A stretch of DNA of 64,000 bases from JAAXGI01 sp965206975 (GCA_965206975.1 OZ242253.1:3534001-3598000); one strand, 5' to 3'. Positions 24,727 to 34,279 are shown, numbered from the stretch's first letter. Program-made: numbers and translations. The notes: generated from the sequence alone by a model not told the origin.

Positions 24727-25004
24727 GTTATCCTCTTGAAGGGCTCCTTCGAGTTCGTGGACCAAGATACCGTGCGGCCAATGCTGGAGTTAGATTCGAG
24801 CGTCGCGGCCTCGTGGCTGGACTCGGCCTTCCGCTGGCAGCTCACGAGGCGGGGAGCCTGCAGAGGCTAGCTACTTCCTGCCGACCAAGTTGTAGATCGT
24901 GGTACGGATTCGTACCCTGCTTTGAGGGTCGGGAACTTAGCCCAACGGCTCCGGCCACCGGCGCGCCCACGCCGAACCGAGCCCCAACCTGCGGAGACGC
25001 TGCG

Positions 25005-26351
25005 ATGAGGGACCGTCCCCAGCCGCTCGGGTCGTGGATCTCACCTCTCCCGTCGGCGGCCATCTTCGGCCTGCTCCTGGGGTCCATGCCGGCCCACGCA
25101 CGCGGACAGGCCGCGACCGTGGCGGAAGTGACTTTCGCAGCTGATGTGGCACTAATCCTCCAGCAGAACTGTGAGGTTTGTCATCGGCCCGGAGCGATCG
25201 CTCCTATGTCCCTGACAAACTACGAGGAGGTCCGTCCGTGGGCACCGATGATCCGGGACCAAGTGAGCCGCCGGGAGATGCCGCCCTATCACTACGACAC
25301 GGATCTCGGGATCCAGAGACTCAAGGAGGACCGTCGCCTCTCCCAGGACGAGATCGATACGATCGTCTCGTGGGTGGATGCGGGCTCCCCCCTGGGCGAT
25401 CCATCCGAGTTGCCCCCCGCTGTCGAGTGGCCGAGCCCAGGTGATTGGCGTCTGCATTCCCGATTCGGGGAGCCCGACCTGGTCGTCCAGTCGACACCCT
25501 ACGATCTCCCCCCGGCGGGACAGGACATCTACCACAGACCGATCATACCGACGGGTCTTGCGGAAGACCGATGCATCAGGGCCATCGAAACCAAGCCTTC
25601 CGTCCCGGGGCGGGCGTTCACCCACCACGCCAACTCGAGCCTGATGGTGGAGACGGCCGGGGGCAACCTCAGGCCGGTCGGCTTCCTCTCCGAGTACGCG
25701 CTCGGCAAGCTCGGAGAAATCGTTCCCGAAGACGCCTGCCGGACACTTCCGGCGAACTCGTTCGTCTCGTGGGACATCCACTACTATCCGTCGGGAACGG
25801 CAGTCCCCGGGGACCGGGTCGAGGTCGGGGTCTGGTTCCACGACGACAGTGAGGTCGGGCGTGACTCGGCGTATCGACAGAACCTCACCCTCTACTTCCT
25901 CGAGGGCGGTGACTACGACATCCCGCCGCACGGGAAGCTGACCACGCAGGGATTCCACTCCTTCGATCATCCCGTCCGCATCGACAGCTGGCAGCCCCAC
26001 GGACACCTCCGGCTGACCGGGATGGCGCTCGAGATCTTCTATCCCGCGACCGGGGAGAGGGAGATGATCTCGATGGTAAGCAACTGGCACCCAGGCTGGC
26101 ACCTGAGCCACATCTACGAGGACGAGGTGGCCCCGCTGGTGCCGGCGGGCGCGGTGCTCGTACTCACGGCGTGGTACGACAATACGGCGGCCAACCCGCA
26201 CAACCCGGATCCGGACCAGTGGGTCGGGATCGGGCAGCGGACAGCGGACGAGATGTCGCACGCGTGGATCGCGGTGACCCACCTCGACGAGGAAGGATAC
26301 GAGCGGCTTGTCGCAGAGCGAGAAGCTCGGGAACGAGAGGCCGCACAGTGA
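25005..26351 (+). CDS. Haem-c / copper type II monooxygenase-like protein (copy 1)
   Basis: A 448-residue exported protein. A signal region (1-35) is followed by a haem-c site C-E-V-C-H (56-60) in a short cytochrome-like domain. The rest resembles the copper type II ascorbate-dependent (PHM-like) monooxygenase fold: T-H-H-A-N, F-D-H-P-V-R-I, W-Q-P-H-G-H, and a C-terminal D-E-M-S-H-A-W-I. These His/Met positions are candidate copper ligands. A GGAGA site precedes the ATG. It is followed 58 bp later by a partner gene, and the same pair is repeated downstream. The substrate is unknown; electron input from the haem to copper is inference. Confidence 0.8.
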   Translation: MRDRPQPLGSWISPLPSAAIFGLLLGSMPAHARGQAATVAEVTFAADVALILQQNCEVCHRPGAIAPMSLTNYEEVRPWAPMIRDQVSRREMPPYHYDTDLGIQRLKEDRRLSQDEIDTIVSWVDAGSPLGDPSELPPAVEWPSPGDWRLHSRFGEPDLVVQSTPYDLPPAGQDIYHRPIIPTGLAEDRCIRAIETKPSVPGRAFTHHANSSLMVETAGGNLRPVGFLSEYALGKLGEIVPEDACRTLPANSFVSWDIHYYPSGTAVPGDRVEVGVWFHDDSEVGRDSAYRQNLTLYFLEGGDYDIPPHGKLTTQGFHSFDHPVRIDSWQPHGHLRLTGMALEIFYPATGEREMISMVSNWHPGWHLSHIYEDEVAPLVPAGAVLVLTAWYDNTAANPHNPDPDQWVGIGQRTADEMSHAWIAVTHLDEEGYERLVAEREAREREAAQ

Positions 26352-26409
26352 TACCTGGTGATCCCAAGTGCACGATCGGGCCGCCCCCGGCTCCCGCTCG
26401 AAGCCCTTC

Positions 26410-27279
26410 ATGAATGCGATCGCCAGGATCTCGGGCCTGACCGCTGCAGCTGTCGGTGTCGCGGTCTCTCCGCTCAGCCCCCAGGCGCCCGTGGACCCGC
26501 TGACTCCCCTGAGAGCCTCGGGCGACCTCGTCGCCCCATTCTTCGATGGGTGGTACGCGAATCCCGACGGGAGCTTCACCCTCTCCTTCGGCTTCATGAA
26601 CCGGAACACCGAGGAGGTCGTAGATATTCCGCTGGGCCCGGACAATCACATTCGCCCGGCGCAATTCGACGGTGTCCAACCCACGCACTTCGCGCCCGTG
26701 TCGTACGGCGGATTCAGTGGCCGACGGGAACGCGGGGCATTTACCATCACCCTGCCGGAGGACTTCGCCGAGCAGGACATCGTGTGGACCCTGAGCCACG
26801 CGGGACATACGTATTCCGTTCCAGGCCGGGTGCAGTCCCCCGCGTACCAACTGAGCCGGCGGCCCGCCGGCCTCGGCTCTCTCCCCCCCGCGATCCGATT
26901 CGAAGAAGGCGGCCCGGTCTCTACAAGTCGGGAGGGGATCCATGCACTCCCGCAGACGGTTCGGGCCCACCAAGGGCTCATCCTCTCCGCCCAGGTTCAG
27001 GACCGGGGCGAGCTGATTCCGGGGAGCCGGTTTCGCTCGCGGGCACCTGTCGGGGTCTACTGGGTCAAGCACCAGGGACCGGGACCCGTGGAGTTCGACG
27101 AGGAGCATCAGACTGTCGATTCGGAAGATTGGGGGGAGGTGCGCACGATGGCCACCTTCCGAGAGACGGGCGAGTACGTCCTGCGGGTCCGCGCCGACAA
27201 CTTCCGGGGACCGGACAGTGGATTTGACTACCAGTGCTGCTGGTCGAACGCCTACCTCCAGGTGACGGTGACTCCTTGA
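26410..27279 (+). CDS. Secreted QCCW-motif protein (copy 1)
   Basis: A 289-residue exported protein of unknown function. The signal peptide is followed by F-F-D-G-W-Y, a beta-rich body (G-F-M-N-R-N, W-T-L-S-H-A-G), and a C-terminal strand with Y-V-L-R-V-R-A-D-N ending in Q-C-C-W-S-N-A-Y. The vicinal Cys pair could bind metal or form a disulfide. Its paralogue at 29013-29918 keeps the same ends. The start at 26410 is chosen over the ATG at 26368 because it begins directly at the signal peptide. It probably works with the upstream haem/copper protein. Confidence 0.7.
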   Translation: MNAIARISGLTAAAVGVAVSPLSPQAPVDPLTPLRASGDLVAPFFDGWYANPDGSFTLSFGFMNRNTEEVVDIPLGPDNHIRPAQFDGVQPTHFAPVSYGGFSGRRERGAFTITLPEDFAEQDIVWTLSHAGHTYSVPGRVQSPAYQLSRRPAGLGSLPPAIRFEEGGPVSTSREGIHALPQTVRAHQGLILSAQVQDRGELIPGSRFRSRAPVGVYWVKHQGPGPVEFDEEHQTVDSEDWGEVRTMATFRETGEYVLRVRADNFRGPDSGFDYQCCWSNAYLQVTVTP

Positions 27280-27451
27280 CCTTGCTGGCACGACCCTCCG
27301 CCGACGAGCCCTGCCACCCCCTGCCGGACGGTCGGAATCGCTCCTCGATCTCCCCCCGATCGCCGATGCCAGGAACCCCACTGCTCCTGCGCTGGGCTAC
27401 CCGCGAGGTCACGCCATGTCGGACACGCAGGAGCGGAAGCAAACCTCAGCC

Positions 27452-27481
27452 TTGACACTGCACCCGACCCCTCTTCATACT
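27452..27481 (+). promoter_or_regulatory. Sigma70-like promoter for cassette copy 2
   Basis: TTGACA at 27452-27457, an 18-bp spacer, and CATACT at 27476-27481. The -35 is a perfect match and the -10 matches 4 of 6. It lies 63 bp before the ATG of the second haem/copper gene, so copy 2 may be transcribed independently of copy 1. Confidence 0.5.
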
Positions 27482-27543
27482 GAGTGGTACTGCTTGAAGA
27501 CTTTGGACGTGATGTGTCTATCCGCTGCTTAGGAGAGTACAAT

Positions 27544-28860
27544 ATGAAGCTCCGCAACATGCACATGCTGGCGCTGGGCCTCCTCCTTGCCGTGTCTCAG
27601 CCCCTTGGTGCGCAAGAGACCGCCGACACGCCCGTCTTCGCCCCGGATATTGCGGTGATTCTCCAGGAGAATTGCCAGGTCTGCCATCAGCCCGGCGCGA
27701 TCGGCCCGATGTCCTTCATGGGCTACGAAGAGACCCGGCCGTGGGCGCCGATCATCAAGGAGAAGGTCGTCACCCAGGAGATGCCTCCTTACCACTACGA
27801 CACGAACGTAGGGATCCAGGAGCTCAAGTCGGATGCACGGCTTTCGGCCGAAGAGATCGCGACGATCGTGGCGTGGGTCGATGCGGGTGCGCCCTCCGGC
27901 GACCTGAACGACATGCCGCCTCCGGTCGTCTGGCCGGACGCCGCCGAGTGGCGGATGGCCGAGCGATTCGGGCAGCCTGACATGGTGATCAAGTCGGATC
28001 CGTATGACATCCCGGCGACGGGCGGCGACTCGTGGTGGCGTCCGATGGTCGATACGGGGATCACGGAAGAGCAGTGCATCATGGCGATCGAGACGAAGCC
28101 CTCGGTTGGGGGCCGCCCCTCGACGCATCACGCGAACTCCCGCTTCCAGGTCTGGAACGAGGAGACGGACGAGTACGAGAACTTCGCACGTCTCTCGGAG
28201 TACGCGCTCGGGAAGCTCGGCGAGATCATCCCCGAGGGAGCGTGCCGGAAGGCGCCCACGAACTCGGTCGTGACGTGGGACATCCACTACTACCCGATGG
28301 GCGAGGCGGTCCCCGGCGATCAGGTGGAAGTCGGCCTCTGGCTCTACCCCGAGGACTACGCGTACGACTACGAGCAGGACCTCCAGAACTACCCGGGCGA
28401 GGGCGACATCGACTTGGCTCCCTACGGGACGGCGATGACGCAGGGGTTCCACTCCTTCGACCATCCGGTGAGGATCGACAGCTGGCAGCCGCACGGACAC
28501 TTCCGGCTCGCGGCGGGCTCTCTCGAGATCTTCCATCCGGCGACGGGCGAGCGCGATCTCATCTCGATGGTGAGCAACTGGACGGCGTACTGGCACCTGA
28601 GCCATGTGTACGAGGATCATGCGGCTCCGCTCGTTCCGGCCGGGTCGGTAATGGTGCTCACGCACTGGTATGACAACACGGAGAACAACCGGAGCAACCC
28701 GGATCCGACGATTTACGTGGGCCGGGGCAGCCGTACGACGGACGAGATGTCGCACGACTGGATTGCGATCACGCACCTGGATCAGGACGGGTTCGAGCGC
28801 CTCGTCGCCGAGCGCGAGGCGCTCGAAGAGCTTCGGAACATGGCCGGTGGCGGCGGATGA
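27544..28860 (+). CDS. Haem-c / copper type II monooxygenase-like protein (copy 2)
   Basis: A 438-residue paralogue of the protein at 25005-26351. It keeps the signal peptide, the haem site C-Q-V-C-H (44-48), the M-P-P-Y-H-Y-D-T block, T-H-H-A-N, F-D-H-P-V-R-I, W-Q-P-H-G-H, W-H-L-S-H-V-Y-E-D and D-E-M-S-H-D-W-I-A. Residue-level agreement along the whole length shows tandem duplication. It differs by a longer acidic, Tyr-rich loop (about residues 270-300) and a Gly-rich C-terminus. The start is the first ATG before the signal peptide. It has its own promoter-like element. Confidence 0.85.
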   Translation: MKLRNMHMLALGLLLAVSQPLGAQETADTPVFAPDIAVILQENCQVCHQPGAIGPMSFMGYEETRPWAPIIKEKVVTQEMPPYHYDTNVGIQELKSDARLSAEEIATIVAWVDAGAPSGDLNDMPPPVVWPDAAEWRMAERFGQPDMVIKSDPYDIPATGGDSWWRPMVDTGITEEQCIMAIETKPSVGGRPSTHHANSRFQVWNEETDEYENFARLSEYALGKLGEIIPEGACRKAPTNSVVTWDIHYYPMGEAVPGDQVEVGLWLYPEDYAYDYEQDLQNYPGEGDIDLAPYGTAMTQGFHSFDHPVRIDSWQPHGHFRLAAGSLEIFHPATGERDLISMVSNWTAYWHLSHVYEDHAAPLVPAGSVMVLTHWYDNTENNRSNPDPTIYVGRGSRTTDEMSHDWIAITHLDQDGFERLVAEREALEELRNMAGGGG

Positions 28861-28901
28861 GGTAGTCGTCTAGCGTAGTTCCGCTCAAGGCACGACGTGG
28901 C

Positions 28902-28937
28902 GGGGCCGGAGAGCTTGAAGCGTAGCTCTTCGGCCCC
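28902..28937 (+). terminator. Strong hairpin between copy-2 genes
   Basis: A 14-bp stem (GGGGCCGGAGAGCT at 28902-28915 with AGCTCTTCGGCCCC at 28924-28937, one G-U pair) and an 8-nt loop, 41 bp after the stop. Only a weak T-rich run follows, so it may terminate partially or protect the mRNA 3' end. Confidence 0.5.
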
Positions 28938-29012
28938 TATCCTTTACAACCACAGCAACCCTACACCGACGTCTGATGGTGCCTCGGACCGAAACCCTGT
29001 GGAGAGATTGAG

Positions 29013-29918
29013 ATGCACACCCGTTTGATCCTTCCTCTCGCACTTCTTTTTGCACTGCTGGGCATTGCCCCCCGTACTATTCAGGCGCAGCGCTACCCGC
29101 TTGCTCCGCGTGTCGAGGCCGGCGAATACATTCACCCCTTCTTCGAGGGCTGGTACGAGCTCGAAGACGGATCGAAGGTCTTTTCCTATGGTTACTTCAA
29201 TCGGAATCTTGACCCCGATCCGGAGTACATCCCGCGGGGGGAGGACAACTTCATCGAGCCCACTGAGTTCGACGGGACGCAACCGGACTGGTTCCCGGTG
29301 CGCCGGGAACGAGGCATCTTCGTGGTCACGGTGCCCCCGGACTGGCCGCTTGATCGGGAGGTGATCTGGACGTTCTGGAGCCAGGGCGAGTTCTATTCCG
29401 TTGCGGGGTCCTGGCGCACCGACGCCATGCAGCTCTCGACGGGGCCGGCCGCGATGGGAAGCGACCGCCCCACTCTCCGGATGGGCGAGGAAGGTTCCGG
29501 AATCGTCGATCCCGTGTGGGGTGAACCCAGGACCGCGAGAGTGCACGAACCTCTCGAGATCACTGTCTGGGCAAGGGACGTGATGGCCCCCGACGCCGCG
29601 AGAGATCTGGTTCCCACTACAGCCTCCATGTTCGTCCACCAGGGGCCCGCCTCGTCTTACCCGACAATCATCGCAGACCAGCCCGAGCCCGAGGAAGACG
29701 AAGGCGGCGGCGGTGGTCGATTCAACCGAACGCCACCTCCCAATACCACCCTGATTCCACTCGAGTCGGATGGGTCGGCGACCTTCAGAGTGACCTTCCC
29801 CGCGCCTGGGGACTATCTCCTCCGGGTCATGATCGACAACCACCGGGCCGTGGACAGCTCACAGGGCGACCAGTGCTGCTGGACGAACGGCTACGTGGAG
29901 GTTCGCGTCTCGGAGTAG
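29013..29918 (+). CDS. Secreted QCCW-motif protein (copy 2)
   Basis: A 301-residue exported paralogue of the protein at 26410-27279. It has a signal peptide ending near I-Q-A-Q, then F-F-E-G-W-Y, Y-G-Y-F-N-R-N, a beta-rich body, a Pro/Glu/Gly-rich low-complexity insert (about 215-235) and the terminal Y-L-L-R-V-M-I-D-N with Q-C-C-W-T-N-G-Y. A GGAGAG site precedes the ATG. Function unknown; pairing with the haem/copper gene is conserved in both copies, so it is probably an accessory or substrate-binding partner. Confidence 0.75.
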   Translation: MHTRLILPLALLFALLGIAPRTIQAQRYPLAPRVEAGEYIHPFFEGWYELEDGSKVFSYGYFNRNLDPDPEYIPRGEDNFIEPTEFDGTQPDWFPVRRERGIFVVTVPPDWPLDREVIWTFWSQGEFYSVAGSWRTDAMQLSTGPAAMGSDRPTLRMGEEGSGIVDPVWGEPRTARVHEPLEITVWARDVMAPDAARDLVPTTASMFVHQGPASSYPTIIADQPEPEEDEGGGGGRFNRTPPPNTTLIPLESDGSATFRVTFPAPGDYLLRVMIDNHRAVDSSQGDQCCWTNGYVEVRVSE

Positions 29919-30304
29919 CCCGACACCGGAGAGCGCAGTCCCGCACCTACTCCTCGTGCAGGACCGTGCTCGGCAAGTCTCGCCGCCGCTGCAGCTCGAC
30001 TCGTAGATCGGCAGAACGGCGTCCACACCTGCCGCCTAGTTGCCAGATCACATTCCGGCTCCCGCGGGCCGGAGGGAGGGGCATGGACACTCCCGAGGGA
30101 GACCTCCGCCCCCCCCGGTCGCGTGGATACGCTACCCCCACGACCCTCCGGCGCAACCGGACTAAGTACTCCCCGGTGCCAGGGTACAGGGGGGCACCCG
30201 CCTATCCGCCGCCGGGCGGCAGAGTGGCGTACTCATCCTGCGGAGCGACGTGCCATGTCGGCGACCCTACCGAAAGACGTCCACCCACGGGGAGTCATGC
30301 GGGG
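29919..30304. other. No gene identified
   Basis: A 386-bp convergent intergenic region between the cassette and the TPR gene. Open frames here have no domain and no ribosome-binding site. Confidence 0.4.
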
Positions 30305-31177
30305 CTACCACCCACCACCCGGATAGGGCTGCGATTCCCACCAAGCGATGTCCGGGCGGTGGGACCAGAGGATTCCGCGAATCAGAGCCTCTGCATCGTC
30401 ATCGACGCCCTCGAGCAGACCGGCCGCATCTGTGCCGGTCATCGGGCCCGGATCCTGGGTCGCCCACGCCTCCCGCGCCCCCTCTTCGGCCCCCTGACGC
30501 TCTCCCGTATTGTTGGCTGGCCGCGGATCCTCAGGCTCAAGCCCTGAGACCGCATCGGCCGTCTCGGAGCGCGTGAGGGACTGATCGTCGATCGCAAACT
30601 CCTCGTCCCCCTCCCCTCCCCCTTCGCGCTCCGCCTCTTCATCGGGGGACACCATGGCGTCGAGGAGCCGTTGTGCGAGAGCGAGATTCCACCTCGCCGC
30701 TCGGTCTTCAGGGTCTAAGCGGAGCGCCGCCCGGCTGTGGATGATCGCACCCACGAGCGCGGCAACCGTGGAATCAGGCCGCGTCCGCCCACCGCCCGCC
30801 GTCAGATAGCGATACCCAAGATTGTAGTAGCCGCGCTGGACCGTCGCCGCATCGTCCGAATCGAGCGCAACCCGGAGGTGTTCTTCCGCCGAGTCCGGAT
30901 GCACGGCGAGGAGCGCGGTCCCCAAGTTGTACTCGGTCGACGAGATGCGATCCGCTCCCGCGTCCTGTCGATAGACCTCCGCTGCAGCCACCGCTTCCCC
31001 CGAGCGATAGAGCCTGTTTCCACGCTCAACGCTCCGCCGGTCCTTCCCGAGGAATACGGGAAGGGAGAGGCAGAGGAGGATCGCCCCCGCAAACACCCAC
31101 CGAACAGGTGCGCCCACACGTGCCCGGAACGTTCCTCGGCCCGTCATCCCATCCCTCACACCGATTTCTCTGCCCAC
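30305..31177 (-). CDS. TPR protein of the Bat-type operon
   Basis: A 290-residue protein with one N-terminal membrane helix (W-V-F-A-G-A-I-L-L-C-L-S-L-P-V) and periplasmic TPR-like repeats (N-L-G-T-A-L-L-A, Y-Y-N-L-G-Y-R-Y, A-A-L-R-L-D-P-E-D). The acidic, Gln/Gly-rich C-terminus lacks structure. It matches BatC-type TPR proteins that end MoxR/Bat operons. The GTG at 31177 has a good AGGAGG site and overlaps the upstream VWA gene by 22 bp; an ATG at 31147 is the alternative. It may scaffold the two VWA proteins. Confidence 0.75.
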   Translation of the reverse strand: MGREIGVRDGMTGRGTFRARVGAPVRWVFAGAILLCLSLPVFLGKDRRSVERGNRLYRSGEAVAAAEVYRQDAGADRISSTEYNLGTALLAVHPDSAEEHLRVALDSDDAATVQRGYYNLGYRYLTAGGGRTRPDSTVAALVGAIIHSRAALRLDPEDRAARWNLALAQRLLDAMVSPDEEAEREGGGEGDEEFAIDDQSLTRSETADAVSGLEPEDPRPANNTGERQGAEEGAREAWATQDPGPMTGTDAAGLLEGVDDDAEALIRGILWSHRPDIAWWESQPYPGGGW

Positions 31178-32277
31178 GAACCCCGCCTCCTAGGCAGCCC
31201 CACGTCGAGCAGACTCTCCGTGAGCACCAGGATCAGCGCCGCAAGCCCGATCACGAACGGAAGATCGTAGCGACCCAGGAGGGGCACTCCGTCGGTCGAC
31301 CTCGGATTCGCATCGTTCGCCGGCTCCGCCAGCGCATCTCCGAGCGACCGGAGCGCAACTTGGTTCCCTCCGTTAGCGTACCGCCCCCCAGCCCTCGACG
31401 CCACATCCCGAAGGAGCGGCTCCCGTATCCGGGATACCGCCCTGACGCCGCTCGCATCGAGGACAGGGCCCCCCAGCTGATAGGTCCCGGCCGGCATGAG
31501 CATCCCGGCCCCCGAGGCCGTACCGACCCCAACGGTGTGTATCTCGACATCTGCCTCGAGGGCAACTTCCACCGCCCCCTCCACGCCCTCGTCGTTCTCA
31601 CCGGTGTCGCCGTCGCCGATAAGAACGACGTGCCGGACGCCCGAGGCCGCTGTAGGCTCCACGGCGAAGGGTTGCCCGCTCGTCTCCGCCACAACCCGCG
31701 CCTCCCGCCCGAGGAGGGCGACCGCCTCCTCGATTGCAGTGGAAAGGCGAGTCCCGGGGTCAAGCGCGCTCGCGATCGTCGGTGTCACGCCTCGGAGGAG
31801 GAATCTAAGTGCCTCGTGATCGTACGTTGGGGGTGCGAGCGGGTAGCCAGTGCCGGCGAACAGGAGTAGTCCGACGCGGTGGTCCTCGAGACGGTCTATG
31901 AGCGCCTGTGCAACGCCGACGGCGCTCGCCAGCCGAGTGGGCGACACGTCCGGCGCCTGCATCGAGGCGGAGACGTCCAGGGCAATCATCACCTGGTTCA
32001 CCTGAGGGGACGGCTCGGGAGCGTCCGGCCAGCGCGGTTCTGCAGCCGCGAGTGCAAGCGCGCCTCCCGCGAGTCCGAGAAGGAAGAGGCGCTCGACCTG
32101 CAGGCGATAGAGGTTCGTTCGCGACAGGCGAACGACCGCCCGCCTTCCACCGAGGAACTCTCCCAGTCTACGCCGCCGCGCTGCGTGACGCCAAAGCCCG
32201 ACCAAGGCCAGGAGCGTCAGCACGAGGCCAACGTGGAGGAAGGATGGATCGCCAAGGATCACGGCACGACCCCCCAT
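31156..32277 (-). CDS. VWA-domain membrane protein (BatB-like)
   Basis: A 373-residue protein. Two N-terminal membrane helices flank a basic loop, followed by a von Willebrand A domain with the MIDAS motif D-V-S-A-S-M, a V-V-L-I-G-D-G-D strand, and a C-terminal membrane helix (F-V-I-G-L-A-A-L-I-L-V-L). This layout is that of aerotolerance BatA/BatB proteins. It overlaps both neighbours, so it is translationally coupled. Bat proteins assemble into complexes linked with stress tolerance; the precise role is unknown. Confidence 0.8.
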   Translation of the reverse strand: MGGRAVILGDPSFLHVGLVLTLLALVGLWRHAARRRRLGEFLGGRRAVVRLSRTNLYRLQVERLFLLGLAGGALALAAAEPRWPDAPEPSPQVNQVMIALDVSASMQAPDVSPTRLASAVGVAQALIDRLEDHRVGLLLFAGTGYPLAPPTYDHEALRFLLRGVTPTIASALDPGTRLSTAIEEAVALLGREARVVAETSGQPFAVEPTAASGVRHVVLIGDGDTGENDEGVEGAVEVALEADVEIHTVGVGTASGAGMLMPAGTYQLGGPVLDASGVRAVSRIREPLLRDVASRAGGRYANGGNQVALRSLGDALAEPANDANPRSTDGVPLLGRYDLPFVIGLAALILVLTESLLDVGLPRRRGSWAEKSV

Positions 32278-33248
32278 CGGGAGCCCCTGAGGAGGAGCTC
32301 GGCGCCGAGGAGCCCGAGGCTCACGAGGAAGAACCAGGGACGGTCCGCCTCCCGGTTCTCTCGCGGCAACAGCCGTTGTACGGGAGCCTCGATCTCGTCG
32401 ATTTCGCTGTAGATCGAGTCGAGGGCACTCGCGGTCGAGGCCCTAAAGTACCTACCCCCTGTGAGTCCTGCGAGCCCCTCCAGAACCGTCTCGCGGTCAC
32501 GCGCGAGCCGACGGCGCCCCGCCGTCGCGTTTGGGCCAAGCGCCGTTTCATCCGCAGAGAGCACGCTGATCGCGTGTATACGCACGCCGAGCGCAGCCGC
32601 AGCGCGAGCCGTCACGAGCGGAGGCATCTCCACCCCGTTGTGGGCCCCATCCGTGAGGAGCACCACGACGCGGGGCTCCCTCTCCGAATCGAGCAGTCGG
32701 GCGATCGCCGTCAGGACCGCACCCGAGATGTCGGTTCCGTCGCGGACGAGCTGAATCTCGAGGGACTCGACGCCCTGGGTGATCAATTCGGCGTCCGTGG
32801 TAGGCGGGACCCTCGTTACGGCCTCCCCCCCGAACCCTACGAGGCTCAATTCGTCGAAGGGCCTCCTCCGGGTAAAGCGGACCGCCGCCTCGCGAGCCAC
32901 TTCAATTCGACTGACCCGGTCTCCCATGTCTTCCGCGAGCATCGAACTCGAGAGATCCACTACGAGTCCAATTCCCTTCCCTTCGGTAGTAAGCTCTTCC
33001 ACCGTTTCGATGCGGATCGGCCCGGCGAGCGCCGCGATGAGAGAAGCGATCGCTAGGACCCGGAGGAGGCGGGGAGCCAGAAGCATGAGTCCCGAGCGGA
33101 CGCTCGCTATTCGGGAGCCCCGGGCGTCCAGATCGCCGCGAGTGTACAAGACGCCGCGCCCCGCCCTGGGCCAGACCAGGAGCCCCCAGAGCGGAATCAG
33201 GGCAAGGAGGTAGAGTAGCTCGGGCCGAGTGAACTCGACGTACATCAT
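32259..33248 (-). CDS. VWA-domain membrane protein (BatA-like)
   Basis: A 329-residue protein. It starts M-M-Y-V-E-F-T-R-P-E-L-L-Y-L-L, with two N-terminal membrane helices and a VWA domain carrying the MIDAS D-L-S-S-S-M, the T-D-I-S-G-A Thr site and V-V-L-L-T-D-G-A-H-N. A final membrane helix (F-F-L-V-S-L-G-L-L-G-A) is present. The ATG at 33248 overlaps the previous stop. Metal-dependent ligand binding on the periplasmic side is expected from the family. Confidence 0.85.
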   Translation of the reverse strand: MMYVEFTRPELLYLLALIPLWGLLVWPRAGRGVLYTRGDLDARGSRIASVRSGLMLLAPRLLRVLAIASLIAALAGPIRIETVEELTTEGKGIGLVVDLSSSMLAEDMGDRVSRIEVAREAAVRFTRRRPFDELSLVGFGGEAVTRVPPTTDAELITQGVESLEIQLVRDGTDISGAVLTAIARLLDSEREPRVVVLLTDGAHNGVEMPPLVTARAAAALGVRIHAISVLSADETALGPNATAGRRRLARDRETVLEGLAGLTGGRYFRASTASALDSIYSEIDEIEAPVQRLLPRENREADRPWFFLVSLGLLGAELLLRGSRWGVVP

Positions 33249-34279
33249 CCATCCTTCGGAGAGTTCGCAACCCAAGTTCGGATGGTTCTCCAGTGCTCTT
33301 CGGCCACCTGGCTCGTCGGGGAATGCCGCCCGAACTTCACCCACTCTGCGACCGACACGGCTTCGTGGAGGTGCACGACCGTCTCTTTGCCCCAGCGGTC
33401 CCGGAGCGCGGTAAGGAGCTCACTGCTCGTAAGCGACATACCCCACTTCGGATCGAACTGCTCCGCCAGGCGCCTGAGTACATCCGTCGACGCTGTGTAG
33501 AATCCGACTAGCCGTTCCCGCGAGTCAGATAGGTGCCACCCATGCGCCAGAATCCGGTCGAGTTCCGAAAGCGCTTCCTCCAGCGGAGAGAGCCGGTGCA
33601 CGACTGGAGCCCGGGCCGGGGCAGCACGCCGGGCTCGGAGTGCAGTCACTCCGGCCCAGAGGACACCTCCACCCGCGATCAGGCCGACGAGGAGCGCCGC
33701 GATGAGCCACGGACTGTAGCTCCCGCCCAGGACATCCGCCGGGGGGCGCGGACCGATCGGGCCCTCCGCATTCGCCATCTCGGCAAGGGGGACCACCTGA
33801 ACTGCACCCGTCGCGACCACCACGCTGCGAAGGAGATCCGCGGATGCGGGACCCTGGTCGGGAATCTCCGCCACGGCCCTCGGACCCGCCGCCTCCCCCC
33901 CCACGGCGCTTCGCATCCAGACTTCGAGCGACGGAAGCTCTACCCGACCATTGAGGAACGCCATGACGGGGTAGCGGGCGCTGACGTCGACGGAATCCGA
34001 CGGCCCCTCGGCCTCGCTCCACTCCCCTGCCCCGGCGCTTACCGAGGCGGAAGCGGGGTTCAGTGTATCGGGGAGGAAGACGACGACTCCCGGTGCCATC
34101 CTCAGATTCAGCTGGAGGTCGAATACCGCACCGAACTCAGGCTCCTGGGGCTCGATGGTAAAGCCCACGAGACGGATATCGGCTCCGGGGTCCTGGGAGC
34201 GGGCCTCCAGAGGAATGATCCAGGTGATGTACAGGGCCGACCCAAGCGCCAGCATGAGGCGTCCGGCGGCCCCGGTCAT
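33245..34279 (-). CDS. BatD/DUF4381-like membrane protein
   Basis: A 344-residue protein with an N-terminal signal segment, a periplasmic beta-sandwich region (about 40-160), a membrane helix (W-L-I-A-A-L-L-V-G-L-I-A-G-G-G-V-L) and a cytoplasmic helical part containing R-E-R-L-V-G-F-Y and L-R-R-L-A-E-Q-F. Position between the DUF58 and VWA genes is where BatD or DUF4381 proteins are found. The ATGA overlap with DUF58 fixes the start at 34279. Family assignment is tentative. Confidence 0.65.
   Translation of the reverse strand: MTGAAGRLMLALGSALYITWIIPLEARSQDPGADIRLVGFTIEPQEPEFGAVFDLQLNLRMAPGVVVFLPDTLNPASASVSAGAGEWSEAEGPSDSVDVSARYPVMAFLNGRVELPSLEVWMRSAVGGEAAGPRAVAEIPDQGPASADLLRSVVVATGAVQVVPLAEMANAEGPIGPRPPADVLGGSYSPWLIAALLVGLIAGGGVLWAGVTALRARRAAPARAPVVHRLSPLEEALSELDRILAHGWHLSDSRERLVGFYTASTDVLRRLAEQFDPKWGMSLTSSELLTALRDRWGKETVVHLHEAVSVAEWVKFGRHSPTSQVAEEHWRTIRTWVANSPKDG

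Noticed and set aside
27529..28776. Minus-strand 415-codon frame opposite haem/copper copy 2
   Set aside because: Antisense of a clearly conserved gene; basic, His/Arg-rich composition caused by GC bias.
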